Shown: positions 44,859 through 54,870, numbered from the stretch's first letter. The stretch is 64,000 nucleotides of DNA from Bacillus sp. OV166 (GCF_900177675.1 NZ_FXWM01000002.1:474001-538000), one strand, 5' to 3'. Numbers and translations: made by a program. Notes: generated by a model from the letters alone, not told the origin.

Positions 44859-46028
44859 TTAAAGCGCTTGCTGCAGAATATTTTTCAAATCATCTACCGT
44901 GGTTACCTTAGGATTGGCTAATGCAACCCCACTATCAAATGCTTCCTGAGCAACAATTTGGATTTCTTCCGGAGATAAGCTGACGTTGTTTGCTCCGAGT
45001 GTTGGCGGAATATCCAAATCGGCAATTAGTCCTTTTACCGCTTGAACGGACCGTAAAGCTGCGTCTCTCAAGCTTAAACCTTCAACATTCTCCCCTAGTA
45101 AAATGGCAATCTCTTTAAATTTTTCTTGATTGGTGCTGGCATTGAATTCCATAACAACCGGAAGGAGGATGGAGTTTGCTAACCCATGTGGGACTTTATA
45201 GCGACCTCCTAATGGATGGGATAAAGCATGCACAGCTGCTACCCTTCCCCATATAAATGCAGCTCCGGCAATGGTGCTGGCCAACATCATCTGTGAAGCC
45301 GCTTCCAAATCAGTGCGTCGAGCTACAAAAGGTCTAAGATATTTTGCAATCAATCGAATAGCGTGTAATCCAAGCGCTTCTGTGATTGGCTGTGCTTGAT
45401 TGGACGTATAGGATTCAATCGCATGACTCAGTGCGTCCATTCCAGTAATAGCTGCAAGTCCCCTAGGAAGCGTCGTCAGCAACTGTGGGTCCAGGATGGC
45501 TGCTTTTGGATGCAAGTTCTGGCTAAGGATTCCCATTTTATATTTACGTTTGGTATCTTTCAGCACCATTGCATGGGTAACCTCTGATCCAGTTCCTGCA
45601 GTAGTTGGTATGGCAATAATATCCGGTCCGCGATTAGGAAGTTTATTCTTTCCTTCATATTGGCTAAGCTCTCCAGGATTAGCGACCGCTGCAGATACTC
45701 CTTTTGCGGTATCAATGGAACTTCCTCCACCAATGCCGATTAAAGCATCACATTGATTGTCTACGAATATTTGTCTAACCGTATCCACCACTTCAAGTGT
45801 TGGATCCGGCTGCACCTCTTTATAAATTGTATAGCGAATTTCTGCACTAGCTAAAATATTTTCTAAACGCTCCAGTAATCCAGAGTTAGCAATGCCTGGG
45901 TCTGTACAGATTAGTACATTTTGATAGTTTTGATCCTTTAGAATTTCGGGTAATTGATTAAGCTTCCCAACTCCGTAGTGAATTTGAGTGAGTAGGCCAA
46001 ACTCAAATGAATCGATAAGCAGGTTCAT
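44859..46028 (-). CDS. Iron-containing alcohol dehydrogenase
   Basis: 389 residues from ATG 46028: the ribosome binding site GGAGG is one base from the upstream ATG (46037) but about ten from this one. Fe-ADH hallmarks: IGIGGGSSIDTAKGVSA (cofactor site), IPTTAGTGSEVTHAMV, GMDALSHAIESYTSNQA and HALSHPLGGRYKVPHGLANS with metal-binding histidines. It oxidises a primary alcohol or hydroxy acid to the aldehyde or semialdehyde. First gene of the ten-gene operon, with two regulator-type palindromes upstream. Confidence 0.9.
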   Translation of the reverse strand: MNLLIDSFEFGLLTQIHYGVGKLNQLPEILKDQNYQNVLICTDPGIANSGLLERLENILASAEIRYTIYKEVQPDPTLEVVDTVRQIFVDNQCDALIGIGGGSSIDTAKGVSAAVANPGELSQYEGKNKLPNRGPDIIAIPTTAGTGSEVTHAMVLKDTKRKYKMGILSQNLHPKAAILDPQLLTTLPRGLAAITGMDALSHAIESYTSNQAQPITEALGLHAIRLIAKYLRPFVARRTDLEAASQMMLASTIAGAAFIWGRVAAVHALSHPLGGRYKVPHGLANSILLPVVMEFNASTNQEKFKEIAILLGENVEGLSLRDAALRSVQAVKGLIADLDIPPTLGANNVSLSPEEIQIVAQEAFDSGVALANPKVTTVDDLKNILQQAL

Positions 46029-46072
46029 GTGTTTCATTCCTCCATTTTGGTTTTTAATAGTTTTATTATCGT

Positions 46073-46082
46073 TTATCGATAA
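46073..46082. promoter_or_regulatory. GntR-type operator, site a
   Basis: TTATCGATAA followed by TATATT, 45 bases upstream of the Fe-alcohol dehydrogenase start. Shares ATCGATAATATAT with the sites before the transporter and etfB. Confidence 0.6.
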
Positions 46083-46134
46083 TATATTTTAAAAATAGCA
46101 TTGATTTTTTGATTTGTCAAAACAAATTTATCAT

Positions 46135-46144
46135 TTATCGATAA
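46135..46144. promoter_or_regulatory. GntR-type operator, site b
   Basis: Second TTATCGATAA, 62 bases from site a, between the regulator gene and the operon it probably controls. Confidence 0.55.
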
Positions 46145-46245
46145 TTTATAATTAAAAAAATTGAGTTATATCGTTCCAGTGTTCCATGCTTCTTTAAAAA
46201 AGAATAGAGTTCAAAACTACTAATTTCTACAACGACATTTCACTT

Positions 46246-46902
46246 TTAATAATGGGTAATTAAAAACTTTTGTTTTTTTTCATAGTAGACATGTTCATGA
46301 AACGCCTTTATGCACCCCTTCAAATCATGTGTTTTAATAGCGTTTAAGAAAGGCTTGTGAATGGCAGCAACTTCAGAAAGATTAATGAAGTACACTTGGC
46401 TTGTAAGGTACCAAATTCGATTCAGTTTCGATTCCAAAGTCTCCCATACACTCAACATGAATTTATGTTCTGCCATGTCATAAATTTTTGAATGGAAATT
46501 GATGTCGGCTGCTATCAAGGAGTCCAAATCATTGGTTTCACCAGCTCGAACCATCTCCTGGTAAAATTTTTCAAGGGTACTTACATCTCCGTCTTTCATT
46601 CTTTCAAAACTTCTTTTAATGGCTAATTCCTCCATCATGATACGGAAACAATACAATTCATCCATTTCGACGGTAGAGATGTTGGATACAAAAGTTCCTT
46701 TATATCGTATGCTTACAACCAACTCTTCATCAGCCAGCTTCAATAATGCCTCTCGAACAGGGGCTTGGCTAACACCAAAGTTCTTTGCTACTTCCAATTC
46801 AAGGATCCTGTCTCCTGGCAAAAGTTCCCCTTTAATGATTAAATCCCGCAACGCTTCATGAATCTGGTCTGAAAGCGATTTGTTTACAATAGAACTCTTC
46901 AT
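46246..46902 (-). CDS. GntR-family regulator (FCD ligand domain), copy 1
   Basis: 218 residues: N-terminal winged helix (GDRILELEVAKNFGVSQAPVREALLKLADEEL, roughly residues 28-60) and a C-terminal FCD domain with the metal-binding pattern seen in INFHSKIYDMAEH and FHEHVYYE. FadR-subfamily regulators bind organic acids or CoA-linked metabolites. It lies directly upstream of, and on the same strand as, the catabolic operon, with a palindrome before its own start. It is clearly paralogous to the divergent gene at 47206. Confidence 0.88.
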   Translation of the reverse strand: MKSSIVNKSLSDQIHEALRDLIIKGELLPGDRILELEVAKNFGVSQAPVREALLKLADEELVVSIRYKGTFVSNISTVEMDELYCFRIMMEELAIKRSFERMKDGDVSTLEKFYQEMVRAGETNDLDSLIAADINFHSKIYDMAEHKFMLSVWETLESKLNRIWYLTSQVYFINLSEVAAIHKPFLNAIKTHDLKGCIKAFHEHVYYEKKQKFLITHY

Positions 46903-46945
46903 ATACGCCTCCTTTTTTTAAAATAAAGTCTAAAACAGTTCTTTG

Positions 46946-46957
46946 ATTATCGATAAT
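46946..46957. promoter_or_regulatory. GntR-type operator, site c
   Basis: Perfect 12-base palindrome ATTATCGATAAT extended as ATATAATC, 44 bases upstream of regulator copy 1. Suggests autoregulation. Confidence 0.6.
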
Positions 46958-47163
46958 ATATAATCTATAATAAATAATAGCACAAGGGTTAGAAATCGTC
47001 AAAAAATTTATTAATTTTCGGAAAAAGTTGTTCGGCCTCTTATTAAGATTTAATTTATATGAATATATTTTTAAAACATCATTCTCCTTCATATTCCGAA
47101 TAAAGAAATAATGAATGGATATTCATCAAAAAATGTGGTAAACTACAATAAAATATTTATGAT

Positions 47164-47182
47164 TAACGATTATCGGTTATAA
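47164..47182. promoter_or_regulatory. Degenerate GntR-type operator, site d
   Basis: TAACGATTATCGGTTATAA, 24 bases upstream of regulator copy 2. It keeps GATTATCG but differs in the second arm. Confidence 0.45.
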
Positions 47183-47205
47183 ATGAGTGAAAAGGATGGA
47201 TATAA

Positions 47206-47871
47206 ATGAAAAATTCCATTGTAAATAAAACTCTCTCAGAACAGATTTATGAATCGCTACGAGAAAAAATTATTAAGGGAGAACTTCAACCTGGGGATAG
47301 AATAGTTGAATTAGAAGTGGCTAAGAACTATGGTGTCAGTCAAGCACCTGTTCGTGAAGCGTTTTTAAAATTAGCCGATGAAGATTTGGTCCTAACTCAA
47401 CGAAACAAAGGCACCTTTGTTTCGAATTTCTCAGCTGATGAGATTGATCAATTATATGATTTTCGCTTAACGCTGGAGGAATTTGCTATTAAAAGAGTTT
47501 TTGAAAGATTGACTGACAAAGATATAGAAGAACTCGAAAATTATTATCATGACATGGTTAATGCTGGAGTAAACAATGATTTAGAAAAAATTAGGATTGC
47601 TGATGAAGACTTCCACACTAAAATATATAAAACGGCAGACCATAAATTCCTGTTTAATGTTTGGGTATCCTTGTCCTCCAAACTAAGTCGGATATGGTAC
47701 CTTAACAGTCAAGTGTATTTTACTGATCTGTCCGAATTAGCCAGCATTCACGAATCCATATTAAAGGCTTTCCAGAACAGGGATTTGAATGGCTGCATAA
47801 AGGCATTTCATCAACACGTTAACTATGAGCGCAAGCAAAGAGCTTCCCTACCTTTAAGTTCAGCAGACTAA
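47206..47871 (+). CDS. GntR-family regulator (FCD ligand domain), copy 2
   Basis: 221 residues, colinear with copy 1 and roughly 60 percent identical by eye (e.g. SIVNK-LS-QI at the start, AKN-GVSQAPVREA, RIWYL-SQVYF, GCIKAFH-HV). Winged helix residues 30-60, FCD domain with DFHTKIYKTADHKF and FHQHVNYE. The two genes diverge across a 300-bp gap holding operators c and d. A duplicated regulator pair may sense two pathway intermediates or form heterodimers. IS copies begin just downstream. Confidence 0.88.
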   Translation: MKNSIVNKTLSEQIYESLREKIIKGELQPGDRIVELEVAKNYGVSQAPVREAFLKLADEDLVLTQRNKGTFVSNFSADEIDQLYDFRLTLEEFAIKRVFERLTDKDIEELENYYHDMVNAGVNNDLEKIRIADEDFHTKIYKTADHKFLFNVWVSLSSKLSRIWYLNSQVYFTDLSELASIHESILKAFQNRDLNGCIKAFHQHVNYERKQRASLPLSSAD

Positions 47872-47999
47872 TCCAATAACCTAAAATTAATACAAGAATG
47901 AAAAGAAAAAAGGCTTACCTCAGTTAAAGTGTACCCGTTGTAAAGGACATTTTAAAAAAAGACCTAGTCAGTTTCAAGAAGATGATCTCTGTATTGAAC

Positions 48000-49690
48000 G
48001 AGGGCACTGAAAAACATTACTTTTTTAGTGATTTATGTGTTTACATCAAAAAAAATAGGCAACTTCTTGTACGATTTCGAACAAGAATTTGCCTATTTCT
48101 ATTCTCCTTTACTATTTTTTTCTTTTAAAAGCGTAATGATTCGTTTGAAATTGACGGCGAATATAGTTGTTGCACCTTGTATTTCCATACCAAATAGACC
48201 CGAGGCTGATGCCGTATTATACCCGTGTCCATGTTTTAATTCACTATTTTTTGCTTCAATTTTATACCGTGAACGTGAGAGTTCTTTAAACTCTTCGCTG
48301 TTTTGGAATGCTTCCTGTTCCTTATGTTCAGTTGATTTGATTGAAACAGAATACGTTTTACTTTTCGCTCCTCCTTTCAACATCCTTTACGGAAAGGACA
48401 TATTTTACATTTTTCAATATCAAAATAATAAACTTGTTGTTGGTTGTTACTTTTATTTTTCTTCCCTATCAGTGCTTTACGAAGTGCCATGTGACCAGCT
48501 TTACACACATACATTCCCGCATCTTTATTGAAATCAAATTCATCTTCCTTCGCACGTTTCCCATGTGTGATTAGTGGATTCAGTTTAGATACAAGTTGAA
48601 ATGCCTCTTTTTTTGCATACTGGATATTATCTTTTTCAGAATAAGCTGTATCTCCAATGACTGTATTTATTACCAGGCCTGCTTTTTTACTTTTCTTAAC
48701 TAATTCTTCAAGATATTTTCCATCACTTTTCTCTCCGGTTGTTACAACTGCAGCTGTAATGATCCGTTCATCACTCATCGCAATATGTGTTTTAAAGCCA
48801 AAGAAAGAGGACTCAGCTGATTTATGTCCAACACGAGCATCAGGGTCCGTTGAATAGCTCAGCTTTTCATTATAATCTTCTATGACTTCTTTTAAGACAT
48901 TTAGTTTATCTTTTACAGCTGGAATTACCTCAATTTGCGGTTGGGATTCAACTACCTGGATAACTTGAAGACAATAATCTACTTCATCTTTTACTTCGTT
49001 AGAAGTCGGTTTCGATGGGAATTTTTCTTTTATTGATTCATCTATTTGATAAACAGCTTTTCGCAAATTATTTGACTTCTCTTGTATAAATTCTTTAGGT
49101 GATTTTTGATTGTAGCGTGCTTTTGTATGTGTGGCATCCACGATTATTTCATTACTCTTAATGATTTCTTTTTCTAAGGCAACCTCAACGGTCTTGCCAA
49201 TAAGCATATCTAATAAACTCACATCTTGGAGACGGAGCTTACGGAATTTAGTCAATGAACTAGGATTAATAACAGGTTCTTCTGGTGCCATATCTAAAAA
49301 ATATTTAAACGACATATCATATTTAGAACGTTCAACCACATCTACATCGGATAAATCAAAAATTGATTTTAATAGTAAATATTTAAACATACGAATAGGT
49401 GGCACTGCATTACGACCATTATCAAGACAATATTTATTTTTTAGTTCTTTTAAAATGAAAGAGAAGTCAACAAGTTCATTGATTTGACGAAGCATATTAT
49501 CCTTTGGCACAACAATATCGTAAATTGCCATAAATGGACTAAGATTGAGAGATTCTTGGTTTGAAATCATTTTGGAAATCACCTACATACAATTAATATT
49601 ATTAATTATAAAATAAAAAGGCAGTTGAAAGTTCGATTCAATTGAACTTTCAACTGCCTTTTATAAATATTGGACTTTTTCAGTGCCCTC
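48000..49690 (-). mobile_element. IS1182-family element nested in the IS3 element
   Basis: 1691 bp bounded by 15-bp inverted repeats GAGGGCACTGAAAAA (48000 onward, and inverted ending at 49690). The flanks are an exact direct repeat GTATTGAAC (47991-47999 and 49691-49699), which is the target duplication within orfB of the host IS. Its transposase gene carries one frameshift. Confidence 0.85.
48099..49582 (-). pseudogene. IS1182-family transposase, one-base frameshift
   Basis: The first 401 codons (49582-48377) give the N-terminal domain (LSPFMAIYDIVVPKDNMLRQ), IIVDATHTKARYN and FGFKTHIAMSDERIITA of the DDE core, ending CKICPFRKGC then stop. The C-terminal 94 residues (GGAKSKTYSVSIKSTEHKEQ ... 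IFAVNFKRIITLLKEK) lie in another frame. One T missing in TGTTG near 48378 explains the split (CLKGGAKSKT when restored). Intact relatives are about 480-500 residues. Function is probably lost unless frameshifting occurs. Confidence 0.82.
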
Positions 49691-50515
49691 GTATTGAACA
49701 GGGGTCATCTTATTTAAGTTCCATTGGTATCTGTAGTTATTGTAATAGATCATATATTGCTTAATTTCACACTTTAGTTCGTCTAAATTCGAACATGGCT
49801 TAATAGAGGCCACATCCTTAAAATGGCCATAGAATGATTCCTGCGGAGCGTTATCCCAACAATTTCCTCGTCTTGACATAGATTGACGCAATCCAAGCTT
49901 CTTCACTAATTTTTGAAAGTCAGGGTGTGTATAGTGAGTACCTTGATCGGAGTGAATCAATGCATTCTCTGCTTTTCTAAAGTTTCGATTCTTCTTTAAC
50001 TTAAGAAGGGTGTCTGTAGCTAAATCCATCGTGATACGGTCTGACACATGATAGGCCACGATTTCATTAGTGGAGCTATCTTTAATTGTCGATAAGAAGG
50101 CCTTCTGGCCCTTTCCGTAAAATAAATATGTAATATCAGTTAGGAGGACTTTGCCTGGGACTTCCTGCCTAAATTGTCGGTTCAATAGGTTCGGCACAAC
50201 TCGATGTTCCTGTGTGGCTTTCATCATACGTTTATATGGATTTGCCTTCCGAATGGGGCAGATAATGGCGTACTTATTCATAATTCTTCGAATCCGCTTC
50301 AAATTGTACTCAACATTAAATTGACCCGCCAAAGTCATTTTGATTCGACGTGCCCCTTTTTTACGGCCCTTAAAATGAAAGGCTTTCAATATTACTTCTT
50401 TTACGATTTCATCCTGTTCATCTTTTTGTTTTTTTCGTTCTTGAGATTTTGCAGAGAAATAATTATAGTAGCCAGAACGTGAGACTCCAGCGACATCACA
50501 TAAATAGCTCACCAT
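49661..50515 (-). pseudogene. IS3-family transposase orfB, 3' end displaced by IS1182
   Basis: The DDE integrase core is present: VLLTDITYLFYGKGQKAFLS, ALIHSDQGTHYTHPDFQKLV and NCWDNAPQESFYGHFK, typical IS150-like OrfB. At KMTPVQYE the frame enters the IS1182 terminal repeat and stops at 49661. The true last codons (RDHLLETD) lie on the far side near 47960-47990. Only the last residues are lost, so the protein could be partly active, but orfA is also damaged. Confidence 0.8.
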
Positions 50516-50632
50516 ATTTTTTAATTCGTACTTCTCAATAATTGAACGAATGAGGATAAACTTTTGGTCAGCTGATAAAGATATTTCTTTTTCTTCAGCC
50601 CCCTTTCTGCAAATCGTATCTTTTTTAAAAGA

Positions 50633-51001
50633 TCATTTTCCGCCTTTAATAAATTGTGTTGAGCTTCTAATCTTGGCGTATTTCTCCTCTAATGTAAGTT
50701 CTCTTTCACAAGGTCTTCCTGAGTTCTCAGTTCTAGTATCACGCAGCCCAGATACACCATTCTCTCGGTAGGTTGCACGCCATCTCTTGCCTGATGATCT
50801 AACTCTGTCAATTCCAATAACGTCTATATCGAATCCACATTCCTCAAATATCTGTCTAGGTAATTTCCCCTTATCATTTTCTGCAATAAAAATATGCTTA
50901 AATTCATCGGTGTAAGTAATCCCCTTTGGACTAACTGACTTAACATAAGGGTTATTTGAAAGTAAATTAATCTCTTTCTCTGTAAATACTTTTTTACTCA
51001 T
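50633..51001 (-). pseudogene. IS3-family orfA, frameshifted
   Basis: 122 codons with a helix-turn-helix (LPRQIFEECGFDIDVIGIDR, RWRATYRENGVSGLRD). The frame breaks at KYAKI: one extra base near 50668 turns the expected leucine-zipper (IEAQHNLLKAENDLLKKIRF) into RSSTQFIKGGK and a stop. The A-run just after (AAAAAAG) is the usual site of programmed frameshifting to orfB. Confidence 0.7.
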
Positions 51002-51201
51002 TTCTAGCTATTCCCCAATCCCCATTTTTTCTTAATTATACAAAAAAGTACCCGATAGGTAGACTTTTTTATAAGTGTCTACACTATCGGGTACATTTTA
51101 AGTTCATAAACCTGAGATTGGCCTTTTTTCTTTTGTCTGCAGTTTATACCAATTTTATTATTGTTTGTTATACAAACTTATGCATACCTTTTTTATATTT
51201 T

Positions 51202-52494
51202 TTATTGGGCACTCGCACTTTGTGTAAGTTCCTTATTGGACACATTTGCTTGTATCGGCTTTACAAAAAAGGCTACAGCAAGTGCACCAATAACACCCAA
51301 TCCTCCCGCAAGGAGAAAAGCACTTGTAAAATGTCCAGTATATTGGACAATAAATCCAGTCACAGATGGACCTATAATTCCGGAAATATTGGCCAGACCA
51401 TGAACAAATCCACTGACCCCCCCGACCTTATCACCGGTGACTAAATCCTGAATAATGGACCAATAAATCGAGGCGGTTAAGTATGTGAAGCAAATTCCGA
51501 GCGCCATTAATGCAACAATACTGTTCAGAGATGAAGCTAATCCTGTTAAACCAACACATACAGCTGCACCTAGCAAAAATGTGACTAACACCAATTTTCG
51601 TGAAAGCATAAGTTTCCCTGTTTTCTTGTATAAAAAGTCTGTAAGAATACCTCCGCCAATCAATCCCACTGCACCAAAAGCCCAAGGAATCATGGTTACT
51701 ACACTCATTTTCATAATACTTAAACCTTTAGCCATAGTTAGATAGCTTGGAAACCAGGTCAAGAAGAAAAAGATGATGTAGTTATAAGCAAAGAAGGATA
51801 ACGCCATTACTAATATAGTAGGTTGTTTAATATAATAAGAAAGTGGAAGACTCGTTGAGGATGACGCTTCTCCTTGTAATTGTCCTTCTCTAATCACTTT
51901 CAGTTCAGCTTTGGTCACTTTTGGATGCGTTTCCGGACGGTCTGTGACTGTTTTCACCCAGAGAAGAGTCCATAATAACCCGATCAAAGTAATGATTACA
52001 AATGACCACTCCCAACCGAAATTCAGTGCAATTAAGCCCACAATGGGTCCCGATATTGCACCACCTAATGGAAGACCTGCTTGATTGATCCCAATAGCAC
52101 GTGCCCTTTCCTTAATCGGGAACCAATTGTTAACCGCTTTATTCGCAGTAGACGAAAAAGGACCTTCTCCAACACCAAACATTAAACGGACAATAAACAA
52201 AGAGAAAAAGTTAAAAGTAACTGCTGTTAAACCGCAAAAAATGGACCAGACCACCATGGATACACTAAAAACTTTCCTTGGTCCGTAAACATCCGAAAAA
52301 TATCCTCCTATGAAATTAAACAATGCGTATCCAATAAAGAAACTGCTGAGAATAAGCCCCATTTCAGCTGGTTCCAGATGAAATCGCTTTGATATAAAAG
52401 GCATTGCTACAGATAAGGCACTACGGTCAATATAATTAATGATTGCTGCAAGAAAGAGCATAAAGACAATATACCATCTGAAATTACGAAACAT
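51202..52494 (-). CDS. MFS transporter, anion:cation symporter (ACS) family
   Basis: 430 residues, about twelve membrane spans. NYIDRSALSVAMPFISKRFH in the first span region, GGYFSDVYGPRKVF in loop 2-3 and GVGEGPFSSTANKAVNNWFP are ACS hallmarks shared with glucarate, galactonate and hexuronate importers. It probably brings in an organic acid anion by proton symport. A regulator palindrome (52631-52648) and a cre-like site (52573-52588) lie upstream, so it is part of the catabolic regulon and likely carries the operon's substrate or a precursor. Confidence 0.88.
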   Translation of the reverse strand: MFRNFRWYIVFMLFLAAIINYIDRSALSVAMPFISKRFHLEPAEMGLILSSFFIGYALFNFIGGYFSDVYGPRKVFSVSMVVWSIFCGLTAVTFNFFSLFIVRLMFGVGEGPFSSTANKAVNNWFPIKERARAIGINQAGLPLGGAISGPIVGLIALNFGWEWSFVIITLIGLLWTLLWVKTVTDRPETHPKVTKAELKVIREGQLQGEASSSTSLPLSYYIKQPTILVMALSFFAYNYIIFFFLTWFPSYLTMAKGLSIMKMSVVTMIPWAFGAVGLIGGGILTDFLYKKTGKLMLSRKLVLVTFLLGAAVCVGLTGLASSLNSIVALMALGICFTYLTASIYWSIIQDLVTGDKVGGVSGFVHGLANISGIIGPSVTGFIVQYTGHFTSAFLLAGGLGVIGALAVAFFVKPIQANVSNKELTQSASAQ

Positions 52495-52572
52495 ACCAAA
52501 CCATCCCCTATTATTTTTTTTAACAATCGTGGTTATCTGTGTCTCTGCCTAAGGTGAAATAGGAATTCTGTT

Positions 52573-52588
52573 TTGAAGCGCTTTCAAT
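52573..52588. promoter_or_regulatory. cre-like element upstream of the ACS transporter
   Basis: TTGAAGCGCTTTCAAT, a near-palindrome one base short of a cre consensus, 79 bases upstream of the start. CcpA control is possible; spacing of the arms is imperfect. Confidence 0.35.
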
Positions 52589-52630
52589 ATTGAATAAAAA
52601 AACATATAAAAAGCATCTTTTAAATAAAAA

Positions 52631-52648
52631 TATAATCGATAATATATA
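52631..52648. promoter_or_regulatory. GntR-type operator, site e
   Basis: TATAATCGATAATATATA upstream of the ACS transporter. Shares TATAATCGATAATATAT with the inverted site f before etfB. Confidence 0.6.
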
Positions 52649-53083
52649 CTTTACGGTACCATGGAGAGTGGAAATTAGCAATATTTATATTATATTGTTG
52701 TTATTAAAATTATGTTTTTAAAGTATTTAATTTTGATAAAGTTTAAGGATAAAATACTTAAATGTTAATGATAGATTTAGAGTCCGAAAGTCGACGAGAT
52801 TAGTTGTCCCAGAATGAACGAATTTCTACCCAAGCGTAGTCTAAAAGGGAGAGTCACGCCAACAACTCTACCTTTATGACCCGTTAGACCATTTGATCAT
52901 CAATAATTCGAAATCTATTTCTGTACTTTATATAATATAAGTAAACAATGAGACGCATTGTAAAGGAGAAGGAATCAACTCACCCCATATGTAATACGGT
53001 CCACATTTGTTAAATTATAGTTATCAGTAAAAAACTTAAGCTATTTCCTTTCCCTTGAAACAATTATTAAATCTATAGGATTA

Positions 53084-54064
53084 TTATTTGACTTGACTTA
53101 GTAATATATTGGAAAATTCATTTGTCAATTGTGGAACAATCTCGAATAAATCTCCTACGATCCCATAATCAGCCACTTCAAAAATTGGCGCCTCCGGGTC
53201 TTTATTTATGGCAACTATAAATTTGGAATTGGAAATGCCAGCAACATGTTGGATTGCACCTGAAATTCCACAGGCAATGTATAAATCAGGTGTTACCACT
53301 TTCCCGGTTTGACCGATCTGCAACGAGTAATCACAGTAATCAGCATCGCAAGCTCCACGTGAAGCTCCCACAGCTCCGTTTAGTACATCTGCCAATTCTT
53401 GTAAAACTTTAAAGCCTTCAGCACTTTTTACTCCTCTCCCGCCTGAGACAATCACCTTGGCTTCCGTTAAATCAACTTTTTCAGCTGCCTTTCGAACTAT
53501 CTCTTTGATTAGCAGGGTAAGAGAAGGCTTCTCAACTGCATACGAAATGGTCAACGCCTCAGTAGCATGCTGGATAGGTGTTATATTATTAGGACGAATA
53601 GTTACACATATAGGACCACTATTAAACTTTTTCTTTTCAAATAGTTTCCCAGAAAAAATAGAGCGTGTAACCACAATCTCTTTGCTAGCATCCAAATTGA
53701 TATCAATACAATCACTAGCCAAACCCAATTCCAATCTTGCCGCCACCCGGGGAGCAAGGTCTCTGCCATTTCCAGTATGGCCCATAATAATAACATCAGG
53801 TTGAGTTTCTTGTATAAGTTTCACCACAGCATGAGTATATAATTCAGGAAGGTATTCATCATAATCGGAATCTTCTACTTTATATATCTGTTCAGCACCA
53901 TATTGTGAAAGTAAATCTACCTGTTGAGCAGCTTGCGTTCCCATAATAACGGAAATGACCTTCCCTGCCCCTGCAACTTGCTTCGCAGCGGTTAGGGCTT
54001 CTAAGGAAACATTACGTATTTTCTGCCCTTTCATTTCTGTGATAACCAGAACTTTTCTGTCCAT
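53084..54064 (-). CDS. etfA: Electron transfer flavoprotein alpha subunit
   Basis: 326 residues. The C-terminal FAD domain has SGGRGVKS (207-214), GASRGACD (233-240), IGQTGKVV and GISGAIQHVAG (266-276), all standard for EtfA. It pairs with EtfB to accept electrons from acyl-CoA dehydrogenase and hand them to a membrane ETF:quinone oxidoreductase; both partners are encoded in the same island. Ten bases separate it from etfB. Regulated as one unit by the palindrome upstream of etfB. Confidence 0.94.
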   Translation of the reverse strand: MDRKVLVITEMKGQKIRNVSLEALTAAKQVAGAGKVISVIMGTQAAQQVDLLSQYGAEQIYKVEDSDYDEYLPELYTHAVVKLIQETQPDVIIMGHTGNGRDLAPRVAARLELGLASDCIDINLDASKEIVVTRSIFSGKLFEKKKFNSGPICVTIRPNNITPIQHATEALTISYAVEKPSLTLLIKEIVRKAAEKVDLTEAKVIVSGGRGVKSAEGFKVLQELADVLNGAVGASRGACDADYCDYSLQIGQTGKVVTPDLYIACGISGAIQHVAGISNSKFIVAINKDPEAPIFEVADYGIVGDLFEIVPQLTNEFSNILLSQVK

Positions 54065-54074
54065 AATTTACCTC

Positions 54075-54836
54075 CTAAAATATTTTAGCTTCTTCAAAGA
54101 GTAGCTTGACCAATTTTTGGCTAGCCAAGCTAGGCTCTCCTTCTATTCGAGTGCAAGCTTCCCGTTTCTTGGGTTGATATCTTTCTACTACATTTGTTTT
54201 TTTAGTAAGATGCACACTCTTTTCAACTAGATCGGCTACACCTACATGTTCCAGGGATTTGCGTTTTGCTTTCATTATATTCGGTAAAGACGGATATCTA
54301 GGTTCATTAAGCCCTTGCTGGCAAGTAACTAGAACGGGTAATGGAGTTTCCACTTTATAGGTTTCACCTTCAACATCTCGCTCAGCAAGTACCCTTTGAT
54401 TCTCGATTTGCAGTTTGACTATGGATGTAATGTGAGGAATCGAAAGCTCTTCAGCAACTCTTACACCAACTTGGCCGGCACCATTATCTATTGATTGATT
54501 CCCCGTTAAGATAAGATCGAATTTTTTTTCTTTTGCGTATGCAGCAATGACTTTGGAGATGATAAATTCATCACTATCAACCTCTTCAATTAAAACAGCA
54601 TTATCAGCCCCCATCGCAAGTCCATGGCGTAATGCGCTTTCCGATCTTTCCTTACCTATTGTTAGAACGGTAACTTCTCCCCCGTGCTCCTCTTTTAATC
54701 GAAGCGCCTCTTCAATGGCATATTCATCATAAGGATTTACAATCCACTGACTTGTTTCTTCGATTATTTTTCCTTCTTTAAGTTCAATTTTTTCTTCTGT
54801 ATCAAAAGTTTGCTTAATACAGACTAAAAAGTTCAT
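54075..54836 (-). CDS. etfB: Electron transfer flavoprotein beta subunit
   Basis: 253 residues. LVCIKQTFDTEEKIELKEGK at the start, NPYDEYAIEEALRLKEEHGG, LAMGADNAVLIEE, LILTGNQSIDNGAGQVGVRVAEEL and the recognition-loop region with LPSLPNIMKAKRKSLE are typical of EtfB. It carries the AMP/FAD site and docks on the dehydrogenase. A dedicated etfBA pair next to a single acyl-CoA dehydrogenase suggests that this copy serves the island pathway rather than general fatty acid oxidation. First gene of its two-gene operon. Confidence 0.94.
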   Translation of the reverse strand: MNFLVCIKQTFDTEEKIELKEGKIIEETSQWIVNPYDEYAIEEALRLKEEHGGEVTVLTIGKERSESALRHGLAMGADNAVLIEEVDSDEFIISKVIAAYAKEKKFDLILTGNQSIDNGAGQVGVRVAEELSIPHITSIVKLQIENQRVLAERDVEGETYKVETPLPVLVTCQQGLNEPRYPSLPNIMKAKRKSLEHVGVADLVEKSVHLTKKTNVVERYQPKKREACTRIEGEPSLASQKLVKLLFEEAKIF

Positions 54837-54870
54837 GTAATCACACCTTTTTTTGATTTATATGATTATT

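Larger units (their letters stand above)
47930..51095 (-). mobile_element. IS3-family element interrupted by an IS1182-type element
   Basis: Terminal repeats: TGTACCCGTTGT at 47930 and, inverted, TGTACCCGATAGTGTAGAC ending at 51095. Inside are orfA (HTH) and orfB (DDE). The orfB end is split by a second IS at 48000-49690; joining the flanks restores KMTPVQYRDHLLETD and a stop. The element is about 1.47 kb without the insert. It is dead twice: split orfB and a frameshift in orfA. Confidence 0.8.
52495..53083. other. Intergenic regulatory region, no gene seen
   Basis: Holds the operator and cre-like sites of the ACS transporter at its left end. The remainder to the etfA stop shows no coding frame of known family. 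A CAATG-a-GACGCATTG-type small dyad and a GGAG motif near 52970 lead into no convincing gene. Confidence 0.4.

Noticed and set aside
44857..44866. AAAGCGCTTGC resembling the inositol-locus operator
   Set aside because: It overlaps the last codons and stop of the Fe-alcohol dehydrogenase gene and is far from a promoter; one imperfect copy by chance is likely.
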